Part shown: in pieces, positions 44,796 to 53,706 of the stretch
Position numbering within the stretch: the first letter of the stretch is position 1
Layout: every line of letters starts with the position of its first letter
Origin: JAPPFW01 sp965231815
GTDB taxonomy: Bacteria; Actinomycetota; Acidimicrobiia; Spongiisociales; Spongiisociaceae
DNA: 64,000 nucleotides
Assembly (NCBI GenBank): GCA_965231815.1
Contig: OZ246890.1
Span: 3,658,001 to 3,722,000, forward strand
Direction: 5' to 3'
Notes under the pieces: generated by a model
Told to the model about the DNA's origin: nothing
What the model saw: only the letters and a program-made list of their open reading frames with translations
Databases searched by the model: none
Made by a program: the position numbers and the translations under genes

Positions 44796-45752
44796 CTACC
44801 TAAGGTCCTCGAACATATCCCATGCGGGATCAGGATCGAAGACCGAGTTATACACGACCGGCCTCCAGCGATCGGCCAGTTCCGCTATCGCCTCCTTCTT
44901 TCCGGGCGCGGCGTAACCGTAGATCTCCGTGAAGGCTTCGAACACCCGATGAGCGAAAATCACTCCACTCGAGTGGAGGGTTGCCGCCAGATCCTCCTCC
45001 ACCTCTCGCAGGAGCGGATCGTCGTGCACGGAGGTCTCTATGCTCAAGATGACCACGTTCTCCATCTCCAGAAAATGGAGACGCTTCAGAGCCCGGTTGA
45101 TGAACACCTGCGACGGGCCCAACTCTCGATCCTCCCGGTCCAGCAACTCCCACTGCTTGCCGGTCGCGGACGTAGAAAGACGCTCGACTTCGCCGACCAG
45201 ATCGACGAACGGTATTCCCCACGGGAGCGGATGAGGTACCACATCAACCGAACCCACCCAGGTCTCGAGTCCGTCCTCTCCGATCAAGTCATCGATCATG
45301 CGGAAGGCCATCTGGAGCTGTAAGGCTTCATCGATCAAACCGAAGCTGGGATGGCCGATGGTCAGATCAAGTTCCTCGGTCGAGTGACGGACCTTGCTCA
45401 CAACAGTCACGTCTAGGGGGTGGATTCCAACATCTCCCACCTGTACCAAGGTCGGTTCCACCGGAATGCGAGCAGGATGGTATTCCCATTCATCGGTTGC
45501 GGAGGGAGCAGCCCGGAACCAACGCTCGGTAAGCGGCCGCAACGCCATATCCGCCGATGAGCTAAGACACAGGGCGTGTCTTGCTTCTAAACCGGGCAGC
45601 AGGTCCCATTCCAATGCCGGATCGATCGACTCCACCAGATCGGTAAGGAGTTCGGTCCCCACGCCGTAGTGGTTGTCCGCTATCTCACGGTCCAAGACAT
45701 GCGCCAACCGCGGCCACGCCCGCCAGAACTCGGTAATCGCCCCACTGCTCAC
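44796..45752 (-). CDS. Hypothetical protein, 318 residues
   Basis: Not recognised with confidence. The GTG start at 45752 has GGAGGG eight bases upstream, which beats an ATG at 45803 that would overlap the neighbouring gene. The protein is soluble, acidic and Trp/Leu-rich, with no membrane helix. It shows LEWDLLPGLEARHALCLSSS in the N-terminal half. The C-terminal half has IFAHRVFEAFTEIYGYAAPG, slightly reminiscent of DUF695 proteins. It begins 31 bp after the inositol monophosphatase gene on the same strand, so the two are probably co-transcribed. Confidence 0.6.
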   Translation of the reverse strand: MSSGAITEFWRAWPRLAHVLDREIADNHYGVGTELLTDLVESIDPALEWDLLPGLEARHALCLSSSADMALRPLTERWFRAAPSATDEWEYHPARIPVEPTLVQVGDVGIHPLDVTVVSKVRHSTEELDLTIGHPSFGLIDEALQLQMAFRMIDDLIGEDGLETWVGSVDVVPHPLPWGIPFVDLVGEVERLSTSATGKQWELLDREDRELGPSQVFINRALKRLHFLEMENVVILSIETSVHDDPLLREVEEDLAATLHSSGVIFAHRVFEAFTEIYGYAAPGKKEAIAELADRWRPVVYNSVFDPDPAWDMFEDLR

Positions 45753-45783
45753 TCGTGGCACCCTCCGAAGGGCCGGGCGGCGT

Positions 45784-46611
45784 TCAACCAGCGGCCCGAA
45801 CATGGCGAGGAGCGACCTTCCGGATCAGATCAATCAACTGCTCGGCTATCCCCGGAGCAGCAATGATGAAGTTGGTGGAACTGACCGTGGCCGGTTCGGT
45901 TGCCAGATCGGCCGACCTGCCTCCCGCTTCATCCACCAGCAGGAGACCGGCCGCCACATCCCATGGATACAGGCCGTACTCCCAGAAGCCTTCGACACGG
46001 CCACAGGCTACCCAAGCAAGATCGAGCGCCGCCGATCCGAAACGGCGCACGTCGCGAGCCCGCTCCATTACCTGTCCCATCACCGAGGTGTAAGCACGCG
46101 CGTGGATATCCCGGTCGTAGGGGAAACCGGTGGCGATCACACACTCGTCCAGATTCTCCCGCATCGAGACCTGAATAGGGTTGTCGCCAAGATGGGCGCC
46201 CTCACCCCTAGCGGCACTGAATACCTCGCCTCTCGTAACATCGATCACCGCGCCTGCCAAGGGTGTGTCTCCGTCCCACAGCCCGACGGACACGGAAACC
46301 TGGGGAATGCCGTGAACAAAATTGACGGTGCCGTCCAGCGGATCAACGATCCATCGACGTCCCACCGCTTCGGTCTGGCCTCCTTGCTCCTCCGAGAGGA
46401 TGGCGTCCTCGGGACGAACCGACTCGATTACCCCGAGGACGGCTCGTTCCGCAGCCCGATCGACTTCAGTCACCGGGTCTACCGATCCCTTCATCTCGGG
46501 AACCACCACGTTCCCGAAAGTTCTCCGGATAACATCCGCCCCTGCTCGGGCCGCATCTATAGCCACTTCGCGATCGGTTGCCGGGTGGCGTCTCGTTTCA
46601 GGTGCGGTCAT
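45784..46611 (-). CDS. Inositol monophosphatase family protein
   Basis: 275 residues, normal length. The metal-binding motifs are all present: EVDRAAER, the acidic ILSEEQGG, WIVDPLDGTVNFVHG and, near the C-terminus, WDVAAGLLLVDEAGG. It hydrolyses inositol phosphates or related sugar phosphates with Mg2+. Actinobacterial members also act on histidinol phosphate; which applies here is not known. AGGAAACTGCTGCC precedes the ATG. Confidence 0.93.
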   Translation of the reverse strand: MTAPETRRHPATDREVAIDAARAGADVIRRTFGNVVVPEMKGSVDPVTEVDRAAERAVLGVIESVRPEDAILSEEQGGQTEAVGRRWIVDPLDGTVNFVHGIPQVSVSVGLWDGDTPLAGAVIDVTRGEVFSAARGEGAHLGDNPIQVSMRENLDECVIATGFPYDRDIHARAYTSVMGQVMERARDVRRFGSAALDLAWVACGRVEGFWEYGLYPWDVAAGLLLVDEAGGRSADLATEPATVSSTNFIIAAPGIAEQLIDLIRKVAPRHVRAAG

Positions 46612-46782
46612 GGCAGCAGTTTCCTGGGTTCACGTTGAAGGATTCTGGGTAGCTACCTTGAGTCGACCGATATGCTCACTCGGCTCAGGGCATGCATTAC
46701 GGGTTCATCCTAAGGGCTCAGCACGCAATCGCCGGGTAATGGGAATACCTACCGGGAAGGATCCGAACGTAGAATCCCACCC

Positions 46783-48267
46783 GTGTCTCGGATGATGAAA
46801 GCGCTGCGCGTTCTCGGAGCGGTGCTGTCCGGTGTCCTGCTAGCCACCGGATACCCGCCCTTTGAATGGACCACGACCGCGTGGATCGGCTTGGCGGGCC
46901 TGGTGTTCTTTACCGCCGGCGCTTCCGGCAGGCGTATGGCGCTCTGGTCCGGATACCTGTTCGGATTGGGCTACTTCGGGGTCATTCTGTGGTGGATGAC
47001 CGAGGTCGAGTTGATCGCTTATTACCCCTTGGTGATGGTCCAGGCCCTGGTTTTCCTGGTCGTGGCCGCCGCCACTTTTGCCTACCGGGACCGACCATCC
47101 TGGGCCTTCGTGCTAGCTACCGCCGGGGCCTACGCCTTGGCGGAGTTCCTACGAGTGCGCTGGCCGTTCGGGGGCTTCCCTTGGGGTTCGGTAGGTGTCA
47201 CCGTAGGCGCCACCCCTCTACGACCATCGGTGCAGTGGCTGGGAGCAACCGGGTGGGGCGTGGTCCTGATGGCTCTGGCAGCGGTGGTCGCGCTGGTGGC
47301 CCGGAAACGGCTCACCTGGAAAGTCCCGGCAGTTGCTGTGGCGGGTATCTGCTTGGTCGCACTAGCCGGTAACCTCTGGCCGGCTATCCCCGACGGGGAA
47401 CCGAGGCAAGTAACCATAGTGCAGGGCAACTCTCCCTGCCCCGGTGTCCGCTGCCCCGATGAGCGGCATCTTATCTTTGAAAGCCACTTGGCGCTGACTC
47501 GAAACATGGCTCCCGGCGCCGACCTGATCGTGTGGCCGGAAAGCGCCACCGGAGGTCGGGCTGATCCGCTTAGGAACCCGTTGGTAGCCGCGGCGATCGG
47601 AAACGAGGCCGTAAGGCTTGATGCCCTGCTCCTGGTTGGCGGAGACCTCGATGCAGGCCCGGACCACTTCGAGAACATGAACATGATCTTCGGGACCGAC
47701 GGAACCATCATCGATGTATATCGCAAGCGCCACCCGGTACCTTTCGGCGAGTACGTGCCACTGCGGCCAATCTTCGAGCGGATACCGGCCCTCGACCGGG
47801 TACCCCGCGACATGATTAGGGGTGATGAGCAGACCCTCTTCGACCTTCAAGGGGTTACCGTCGGTTCGGTGATCAGCTACGAAGGCAGCTACGCCCGCTA
47901 CGAACGTCAGGCGGTTCGGTCCGGCGCCGACTTCATTGTGGTGGCTACCAACGAGGCGTCCTTCGGGGAATCCTCCGCCAGCGATCAGTTCATCGCCATC
48001 AGCAGGGTACGAGCCGCCGAACTCGGGGTCGATATAGTCCACGCGGCGGTCACCGGCCGGTCAGCCTTCGTCCATGCCGACGGGCGCGTAGCGGGTTTGA
48101 CCGGCTTATTCGAAACCACCACCACCGACGGGACCGTCTCGGCCCGGGCAGCCGGCCCCACCCTGTACGTGCGCTGGGGTGATTGGCTCCAGGTAGCCAC
48201 CATGATCGCCTTCCTGATGCAGGTCGGCGTCGGACGGGTAACCCGAAGAGGACCGGAGCAGCCTTGA
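46783..48267 (+). CDS. lnt: Apolipoprotein N-acyltransferase, catalytic Cys replaced by Ser
   Basis: 494 residues. Several N-terminal membrane helices (about 1-190) are followed by a carbon-nitrogen hydrolase domain and a last helix. Active-site Glu (LIVWPESATGG) and Lys (YRKRHPVPFGEYVPLRP) are present. At the position of the catalytic Cys (ICYE in relatives) the sequence reads VISYEGSY, codon AGC. The C-terminal QFIAISRVRAAELGVDIVHA and TGRSAFVHADGR match the family. Known Lnt enzymes add the third acyl chain to lipoproteins using this Cys, so activity is doubtful or altered. GTG is the longest start; an ATG three codons later is the alternative. Confidence 0.85.
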   Translation: MSRMMKALRVLGAVLSGVLLATGYPPFEWTTTAWIGLAGLVFFTAGASGRRMALWSGYLFGLGYFGVILWWMTEVELIAYYPLVMVQALVFLVVAAATFAYRDRPSWAFVLATAGAYALAEFLRVRWPFGGFPWGSVGVTVGATPLRPSVQWLGATGWGVVLMALAAVVALVARKRLTWKVPAVAVAGICLVALAGNLWPAIPDGEPRQVTIVQGNSPCPGVRCPDERHLIFESHLALTRNMAPGADLIVWPESATGGRADPLRNPLVAAAIGNEAVRLDALLLVGGDLDAGPDHFENMNMIFGTDGTIIDVYRKRHPVPFGEYVPLRPIFERIPALDRVPRDMIRGDEQTLFDLQGVTVGSVISYEGSYARYERQAVRSGADFIVVATNEASFGESSASDQFIAISRVRAAELGVDIVHAAVTGRSAFVHADGRVAGLTGLFETTTTDGTVSARAAGPTLYVRWGDWLQVATMIAFLMQVGVGRVTRRGPEQP

Positions 48268-48304
48268 CTGGAACCATGAAACAGCTATTTGTTAGGTTGC
48301 ATCG

Positions 48305-49183
48305 ATGCGTATCGGAATAGACTTGGGGGGAACCAAGATCGAAGGGGTGGCGCTCGACGAGTCGGGGGGCATCCTTACCCGTCGGCGGGTACCTACTCCG
48401 GCGGGGAATTACGCAGGAATCCTGGCCGCCATTGCCGGGCTGGTCGAAGAGTTCGAATCCACGCTCGGTGAGCAGGCTACCGTCGGGGTGGGAACACCCG
48501 GGTCCATCTCTCCGTTTACCGGACTCATGCGCAACTCGAACTCGATAGTCCTTAACGGTAAGCCGCTATATCGGGATCTTGAGACGGAGTTGGGCCGGCC
48601 GGTGCGATTGGCGAACGACGCCGACTGCTTCGCTCTCGCCGAAACAGTCAACGGCGCCGGGGAGGACGCTGATGTCGTGTTCGGGGTGATCCTCGGCACC
48701 GGAGTGGGGGGCGGTCTGGTGGCCGGAGGGCGGCTCCTTGCGGGACCCAACCGGATCACCGGCGAGTGGGGTCACAATCCCATGCCGGGTGCAACCGAAC
48801 AGCGAGAGTGCTACTGCGGGCGTGAGAATTGTATAGAACTCTACCTCTCTGGACCGGCTCTCGCCCGTGAATACGGTCGAGGCACGGGGTTGGAGCTCAG
48901 CGCCGAACAGGTAATGGCTCGGACCGACGAAGATCAAGCCGCTCGTATCGTGCTCGCCCGTTATGCCACCCGGCTCGCCAGAGCGCTGGCCGTGGTCATC
49001 AACATTGTGGATCCCGAGGTGGTTGTGCTAGGTGGTGGCTTATCCAACATTGATGAACTCTACCGAACCGTTCCCCGTAGGTGGTCTGAATGGATATTCT
49101 CCGACGGCGTGGCCACCCGTCTGGTCGCAAACCGTCATGGCGACTCGGGCGGCGTGCTCGGCGCGGCTTGTCTATGGCCGTGA
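48305..49183 (+). CDS. ROK-family sugar kinase
   Basis: 292 residues. The phosphate motif GIDLGGTKIEGVALDESG, catalytic VRLANDADCFALAE and adenosine region VFGVILGTGVGGGLV are present. The ROK zinc site is seen as ECYCGRENCIE, with the preceding GEWGHNPMPG. The C-terminus has VVVLGGGLSNIDELY. This is the layout of fructokinase/N-acetylglucosamine kinase/glucokinase ROK enzymes; the sugar cannot be fixed. It lies 38 bp after lnt and could share its transcript. Confidence 0.9.
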   Translation: MRIGIDLGGTKIEGVALDESGGILTRRRVPTPAGNYAGILAAIAGLVEEFESTLGEQATVGVGTPGSISPFTGLMRNSNSIVLNGKPLYRDLETELGRPVRLANDADCFALAETVNGAGEDADVVFGVILGTGVGGGLVAGGRLLAGPNRITGEWGHNPMPGATEQRECYCGRENCIELYLSGPALAREYGRGTGLELSAEQVMARTDEDQAARIVLARYATRLARALAVVINIVDPEVVVLGGGLSNIDELYRTVPRRWSEWIFSDGVATRLVANRHGDSGGVLGAACLWP

Positions 49184-49253
49184 AGGTGCTGTACGCTATC
49201 GCAGCCGAGATCAGTTGGCGCCGCATGACCGGCGCCGGAAACATGGAGGACAG

Positions 49254-49964
49254 ATGAAAGCCAGCGGACAAGGAGGGCGGATACTTATCGGGGTCTTCCT
49301 GCTCCTAATCGGGGCGGTGTTCCTGGTCGACAGCTACACCGATTGGGATTTCCCGAGCGGGGCGCTATGGCCCATATTCCCGTTGGCCCTCGGTTTGGTT
49401 TTACTCTTCCGAAGAGGCTCTCGTTGGGTGGGTGGCGTCCTGGTTGTCATAGGAGGCGTTCCGCTGCTTAACGTCCTCGGAATCTGGTCCCTCGACATGG
49501 GGGACGTCTGGAGGTTGTGGCCGCTAATCCTGATCCTGGTGGGGGTACGGATCCTTTTCAGGCGGAGAAGACGCAACGGCGCGCCCCTTTCCTCGTCGAG
49601 CGGACCGGTGACAGACACCACGTCGAGTGAGGTGGATATCAGCGCCATCTTCGGCGGTACCGAGCAACGAGTAGCCGGGTCGTCATTCTCAGGCGGTCGG
49701 ATTACCGCGGTCTTCGGAGGGGCAAGTCTGGACATGCGTGACGCCGTTCTAGCCGGAGGAGAAGCGACGATCGATGTTACCGCTATCTTCGGCGGCGTTG
49801 AACTGCAAGTTCCATCCGACTGGGCGGTGGACGTGCGTACGACCAACATCTTGGGCGGCGCTCAAGATAATCGCTCCGGCCAGCCGACGGAAACCGCTAA
49901 CCCTGATTATTCAGGTTTCCCCCACACCGAGGCATATAACGCCAGACCAACCCGAGTATTATGA
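49254..49964 (+). CDS. LiaF-like membrane protein, C-terminus replaced by MITE sequence
   Basis: 236 residues from an ATG with GGAGG before it (an upstream frame to 49032 is only chance). Four membrane helices (ILIGVFLLLIGAVFLVDSY, LWPIFPLALGLVLLF, WVGGVLVVIGGVPLLNVLG, WPLILILVGVRILF) are followed by a beta-rich C-terminal domain with repeated FGG blocks (AIFGGTEQRV, AVFGGASLDM, AIFGGVELQV, ILGGAQDN). This is the layout of LiaF-type cell-envelope stress proteins. After codon 215 the frame enters the MITE and ends with about 21 foreign residues. The original last strand lies at 50111-50165. Confidence 0.82.
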   Translation: MKASGQGGRILIGVFLLLIGAVFLVDSYTDWDFPSGALWPIFPLALGLVLLFRRGSRWVGGVLVVIGGVPLLNVLGIWSLDMGDVWRLWPLILILVGVRILFRRRRRNGAPLSSSSGPVTDTTSSEVDISAIFGGTEQRVAGSSFSGGRITAVFGGASLDMRDAVLAGGEATIDVTAIFGGVELQVPSDWAVDVRTTNILGGAQDNRSGQPTETANPDYSGFPHTEAYNARPTRVL

Positions 49965-50106
49965 GAAACCCACCGTTCACCTGACAGGTGAGTCTCCCAC
50001 ACCGGAACTGGGACGGGAAACGCCGATACCTGTTTTGCCTGATCAGGGGGTCGATTCTTCATCTACTCCACTCATCCTCCACACCCCCATCCATGAATAA
50101 TCGGGG
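49901..50106. mobile_element. 206-bp MITE with IS1380-type ends, inserted in the LiaF-like gene
   Basis: The left end is CCCTGATTATTCAGG and the right end is the complement of CCCCGATTATTCATGG. These share 12 of 13 terminal bases with each other, and the right end extends the match to the IS1380 element's left end (ATTATTCATGG). The direct flanks are CTAA (49897-49900) and CTAA (50107-50110), a 4-bp target duplication. Deleting element plus one CTAA rejoins GCT-AAT-CAG in frame. There is no transposase, so mobility would depend on the IS1380 element at 40141-41957. Confidence 0.9.
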
Positions 50107-50110
50107 CTAA

Positions 50111-50165
50111 TCAGGTAGTGATCACCGGTATCTGCGTGTTCGGGGGCCTCGAAATCAAGTCCTGA
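50111..50165 (+). pseudogene. Detached 3' end of the LiaF-like gene
   Basis: In the frame restored by removing the MITE, this stretch reads QVVITGICVFGGLEIKS and then TGA. FGGLEIK is the usual end of LiaF-type domains. It is now separated from its gene and not translated in frame. It shows that the insertion is recent enough for the downstream codons still to be intact. Confidence 0.85.
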
Positions 50166-50192
50166 CCGCACGGTGACGGGGGCCTCCCCCGG

Positions 50193-51413
50193 CTATCGCT
50201 GTGCCGGTCCCCACCAACCTGACAGGATATCGTTGAAAGGTCGCGTAGGGATAAGAACCTGTGCCCCTCCCGGTGTTCGATAATCCTGCACCGGAATCGT
50301 GACCTGGGTCACTTGGGAGGGCTCGAAGTCACGGTAGCGCCAAACCCACTCCACCGCCTCGGCGAGCGACCAACCGCTGTCCAGCCGCACGGTGTGCGAT
50401 AGTCCTTGCAGGGTCGAGAAGATGGCGCCGAACGAAGCGGTCCTTACCTGACCGGCCAGTTGGAGTAGCAGTTCCCTCTGATGCGCCTGACGAGCGAAGT
50501 CGGACGACCAAGCCGTCCGCCATTCACCCTCGATGAGCTGGGTAGCGCCGCGTGAACGGGCGTAGGCAAGAGCGGTCTTGCCGTCCAGATGGCAGGTAGG
50601 GGCCGGTATGTCCAACCCGGCCCGCTCGTCGTAGGTCGGATGCTCAATGCAGATCCCCACCCCACCCAGACCGTCGACCAGTTCCACGAAGCCGTCGAAG
50701 TCCACCCTCACGTAGTGGTCCACCTCAACACCTGTGAACTCGCGGAGGGCGAGGGCTAGTAGCTCCGAGCCGTTTGCGTAACCCGGACACCCTCCCAGAC
50801 TGGCGTTCACCCGCCGGTAGTCCTGCGAACAGTGGTTCAGAAGATAGAGATCACGCGGTATGGAAACCATCGCAGGGGCCGACCCGCCCTCGGGGAAGAG
50901 GAGAAGGATGATGCTGTCGGCTAGGAAGCCGCTGGCGTCAGCCCCGATCAATACGATCGCATCGAACATATCATCAGGCAAACCGGGGCTGTGGGTGTTG
51001 GCAACCGCGTCGGGAACGGCCGCCTCGCTGTGCGTGCTTGCGGTCGAGGTAACCGAATCCGGTTCCGTGATCGTCGACGACTCCGGTGCGGGTAACTCCG
51101 CGTTCCCGTCCGACCGGGTGAGCTCATCCACCAGCAGCCTGTCGAACTCTTCGACCTGTTCCCGACCGGCCGCCACCTCCTCAGCCGTACGATTCCCCAG
51201 CACCTCCTCGGCCATTTCCGGGTCTAGTGGAGTCTCATCCTGGAACGAACCAAAAACGAGGAAGGCCCCGAACACCGCCAGCAGGACCGCCACCAGCCCT
51301 CCGGCTGCCATCAAGAGCAGCTTGAACCATCCCGTCGCCCTGAACCCATCCCGTCGCCCCCGGGCAACCAACGGTCGCCGTCCACCCGATCGCGGCCCTC
51401 CGCGGTCAGCCAT
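50193..51413 (-). CDS. LCP (LytR-CpsA-Psr) family protein
   Basis: 406 residues. A basic N-terminus and one membrane helix (about 28-52) are followed by a Glu/Thr/Ser linker. The LCP domain (about 150-330) has IVLIGADASGFLADSIILLL, MVSIPRDLYLLNHCSQDYRR, DHYVRVDFDGFVELVDGLGG and ALAYARSRGATQ. LCP enzymes attach teichoic acids or arabinogalactan-like polymers to peptidoglycan from lipid-linked precursors. The usual RSDT before the first strand reads LADSI, so one Arg of the pyrophosphate site differs. The start overlaps the GATase gene by eight bases. Confidence 0.87.
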   Translation of the reverse strand: MADRGGPRSGGRRPLVARGRRDGFRATGWFKLLLMAAGGLVAVLLAVFGAFLVFGSFQDETPLDPEMAEEVLGNRTAEEVAAGREQVEEFDRLLVDELTRSDGNAELPAPESSTITEPDSVTSTASTHSEAAVPDAVANTHSPGLPDDMFDAIVLIGADASGFLADSIILLLFPEGGSAPAMVSIPRDLYLLNHCSQDYRRVNASLGGCPGYANGSELLALALREFTGVEVDHYVRVDFDGFVELVDGLGGVGICIEHPTYDERAGLDIPAPTCHLDGKTALAYARSRGATQLIEGEWRTAWSSDFARQAHQRELLLQLAGQVRTASFGAIFSTLQGLSHTVRLDSGWSLAEAVEWVWRYRDFEPSQVTQVTIPVQDYRTPGGAQVLIPTRPFNDILSGWWGPAQR

Positions 51414-52095
51414 TCAAACTACCGATCCAAGCGTCGAAGAGTCCGAACGAGCCCACAGCCAAGTCTCGGCGTGCATCCTCCATCCCGACCTCGAAGATAT
51501 CGAGGCTACTTCCGGCCCTTTCCACCATGTCCGACTCATTCCGTGCCCACTGGTTGGCCTCTGCGTTACGTGTCTCGGGATGGAACTGGATCGCCAGCGC
51601 CGATCCGTATTCGAAGGCTTGTGGGAATCGATCGGACTCGGCCAACAGCACGCTGTCCGGCGGTAAATCGAAGGTGTCCTGGTGCATGGCGAAAACCCTC
51701 CGTCCTCCAACCTGGGAAACGACCGGATGTCGCTTACCGGATGGTGTGAGTTCGGTGGCCACCGGACCGACTTCCGGTCGATCGGCAAGATACGCTCTAC
51801 CCCCCAGCGCCGCGGCCAGTAGTTGCGATCCCAGACAGATACCGAGAACCGGCCTACCGTAACCAACCATCTCACGTACTGCCTTCATCTCTGCCATAAG
51901 AAAGGGATACTCGTCGGTCTCGTACGCGCCCATGGTTCCGCCCATGAGCACCAGAGTCTCGATCTCCCGCGCCGGAGGCAACGGATCACCCTCGAGGGGC
52001 TTAACCTCTTCCCACCCCAGTCCGGAATCCGTGAGGCGCTCGGCCAGCCGACCCAGGGATGCCGTGGAGTTCTTGACAATCACCACCTGCGGCAC
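51406..52095 (-). CDS. Class I glutamine amidotransferase-like protein
   Basis: 229 residues. The catalytic triad region is complete: GICLGSQLLAAALGG (nucleophile Cys) and LAIQFHPETRN (His and Glu). An oxyanion segment LVLMGGTMGAYETDEYPFL is also present. Single-domain GATase1 proteins of this kind are often annotated as GMP-synthase-like or gamma-glutamyl hydrolase-like. The substrate is unknown. It is translationally coupled to the LCP gene by an eight-base overlap, and it follows purB by 42 bp. Confidence 0.85.
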   Translation of the reverse strand: MPQVVIVKNSTASLGRLAERLTDSGLGWEEVKPLEGDPLPPAREIETLVLMGGTMGAYETDEYPFLMAEMKAVREMVGYGRPVLGICLGSQLLAAALGGRAYLADRPEVGPVATELTPSGKRHPVVSQVGGRRVFAMHQDTFDLPPDSVLLAESDRFPQAFEYGSALAIQFHPETRNAEANQWARNESDMVERAGSSLDIFEVGMEDARRDLAVGSFGLFDAWIGSLNG

Positions 52096-52136
52096 AGCAA
52101 GAATCCTAACGTGCGAATCGACCGTCGCTCCCCGGA

Positions 52137-53585
52137 CTACAGCAGCCTCTCAGGCTGGTAGGAGGCCGCGTCTGGATATGTCTCTGTCAGGCGGAGCACT
52201 TCTTCCGCCATGGCGTCCACCAGTGCGTGCGCTCGCCCCGCCGCGGCGCCCGAAGCGGCGGCTTTATGAATCTGCTCGGTGTCCAGCGGGAAGGCCGGGT
52301 CATCACCCAAGGCCGCCCATAGGTCATGCTCGGCCCCGGCCCGGCGGGCGTCGGCTGCGGCGAGGGTACGGCGACGGATCAGCGAGTGGCCCCGTTCGCG
52401 ACCGAGACCTTCCTTGATCGCCGCCATCAACACCCTTGTCGTGGACAGGTAGGGAAGTTCGGCGGCCAACTCCGCCTCGATACGCCCCGGGAAGGCCGCG
52501 AAGCCGTCAAGCACATGCAGGGTGGCTTCGAGCAGCCCGTCACAGGCGTAGAAGGAATCGGGAATCATCACCCGCCTTACCACCGAATCGCTTACGTCTC
52601 CCTCGTTCCAACGCCGCCCGGCCAGACCACCCGCCATCGCCAAGTATCCGCTCAGCACAGTCGCCAGACCCCCGATTCGTTCGCAAGTGCGCATGTTCCG
52701 CTTGTGGGGCATTGCCGAGGAACCAACCTGGCCGGGCAAGAAACCCTCGGTAACAAGATCGTTACCCGCCATAAGGCGGAGGGTGGTCGCCAAACTGGAC
52801 GGTCCTGCCGCCAACCGGACGAGAGCGCTCACCAGATCCAGATCGAGAGACCTCGGGTATACCTGCGCCACCGAGGTCAGGGTGGGCGTCAAGCCCGATC
52901 GTTCCGCAACCAGTTGTTCCAAACGATCGACCTTGGCTTGGTCCCCGCCGAAAAGGTCCAGAAGATCCTGCTGGGTTCCGACCGCGCCTTTCAGACCGCG
53001 GAAGGGGTACTCGCTCGCCAGGTGTTCGAGTCTCCGGAGCGCCAGCAGTGTTTCTTGTGCCGCATCGGCGAACCGTTTGCCGAGTGTGGTGGGCTGGGCC
53101 GGCACGTTGTGGGTGCGACCCACTAGCACGGTATCCCTGTATTCGGTGGCGAGAGCCGTCAAACGCACCAAGACCGCCGCAGTCTTGGTAGTGAGTTCCT
53201 GGAGTGACCGCTTGATCAGGAGCTGCTCGACGTTCTCGGTCACGTCTCGGGATGTCAGACCACGATGTATGTACTCATGGCCCGCCAGGGCGCAGAACTC
53301 ATCGATGCGGGCCTTGAGATCGTGGCGCGTAACCTCCTCACGGGCGCGGATGGATTGCAGATTCACGTTCGGAATGGCGGCCCGGTAAGCCTCCACCACC
53401 CCGTCAGGTACCGCCAACCCCAGTTCGGCCTGCACCTCGAGAATCGCCACCCACAGTTCACGCTCCAAGATCACCCGCGTTTGCGGCGACCAGAGGTCTC
53501 TTATCGACTTGGAAGCATATCGAGAAGCCAGCACGTTGGGAACTTCCGGAGGCTCACGGATCTCGTGCGATGAGCCGGGCGCCAT
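52137..53585 (-). CDS. purB: Adenylosuccinate lyase
   Basis: 482 residues. The fumarase/aspartase signature is GSSAMPHKRNMRTCE (about residue 300), with HEYIHRGLTSRDVTENVEQ and LVGRTHNVPAQPTTLGKRF before it. The N-terminal WSPQTRVILERELWVAILEVQ is typical of PurB. It splits SAICAR and adenylosuccinate in purine synthesis. The first 18 residues look unstructured, so MAPGSSHEI may precede the true start, but no better ribosome binding site was seen. Confidence 0.94.
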   Translation of the reverse strand: MAPGSSHEIREPPEVPNVLASRYASKSIRDLWSPQTRVILERELWVAILEVQAELGLAVPDGVVEAYRAAIPNVNLQSIRAREEVTRHDLKARIDEFCALAGHEYIHRGLTSRDVTENVEQLLIKRSLQELTTKTAAVLVRLTALATEYRDTVLVGRTHNVPAQPTTLGKRFADAAQETLLALRRLEHLASEYPFRGLKGAVGTQQDLLDLFGGDQAKVDRLEQLVAERSGLTPTLTSVAQVYPRSLDLDLVSALVRLAAGPSSLATTLRLMAGNDLVTEGFLPGQVGSSAMPHKRNMRTCERIGGLATVLSGYLAMAGGLAGRRWNEGDVSDSVVRRVMIPDSFYACDGLLEATLHVLDGFAAFPGRIEAELAAELPYLSTTRVLMAAIKEGLGRERGHSLIRRRTLAAADARRAGAEHDLWAALGDDPAFPLDTEQIHKAAASGAAAGRAHALVDAMAEEVLRLTETYPDAASYQPERLL

Positions 53586-53706
53586 TCGGTCTAACAGCCC
53601 CGACTGTTAACGGTTCCGGCACACCGAAGCACATCATGCACCTCACGCGGCCGGGATGCCGCCGGTGGGCGCCGCTCCTGTTCGATCCCGGGTCTCGAGT
53701 GGTCCG

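Noticed and set aside
53594..53645. Possible third MITE copy (CCCCGACTGTTAACGG, then CACACCGAAGCACAT) downstream of 53707 gene and before purB
   Set aside because: About 45 bases resemble the left end of the MITEs after a CTAA, but similarity does not continue and no right end was found.
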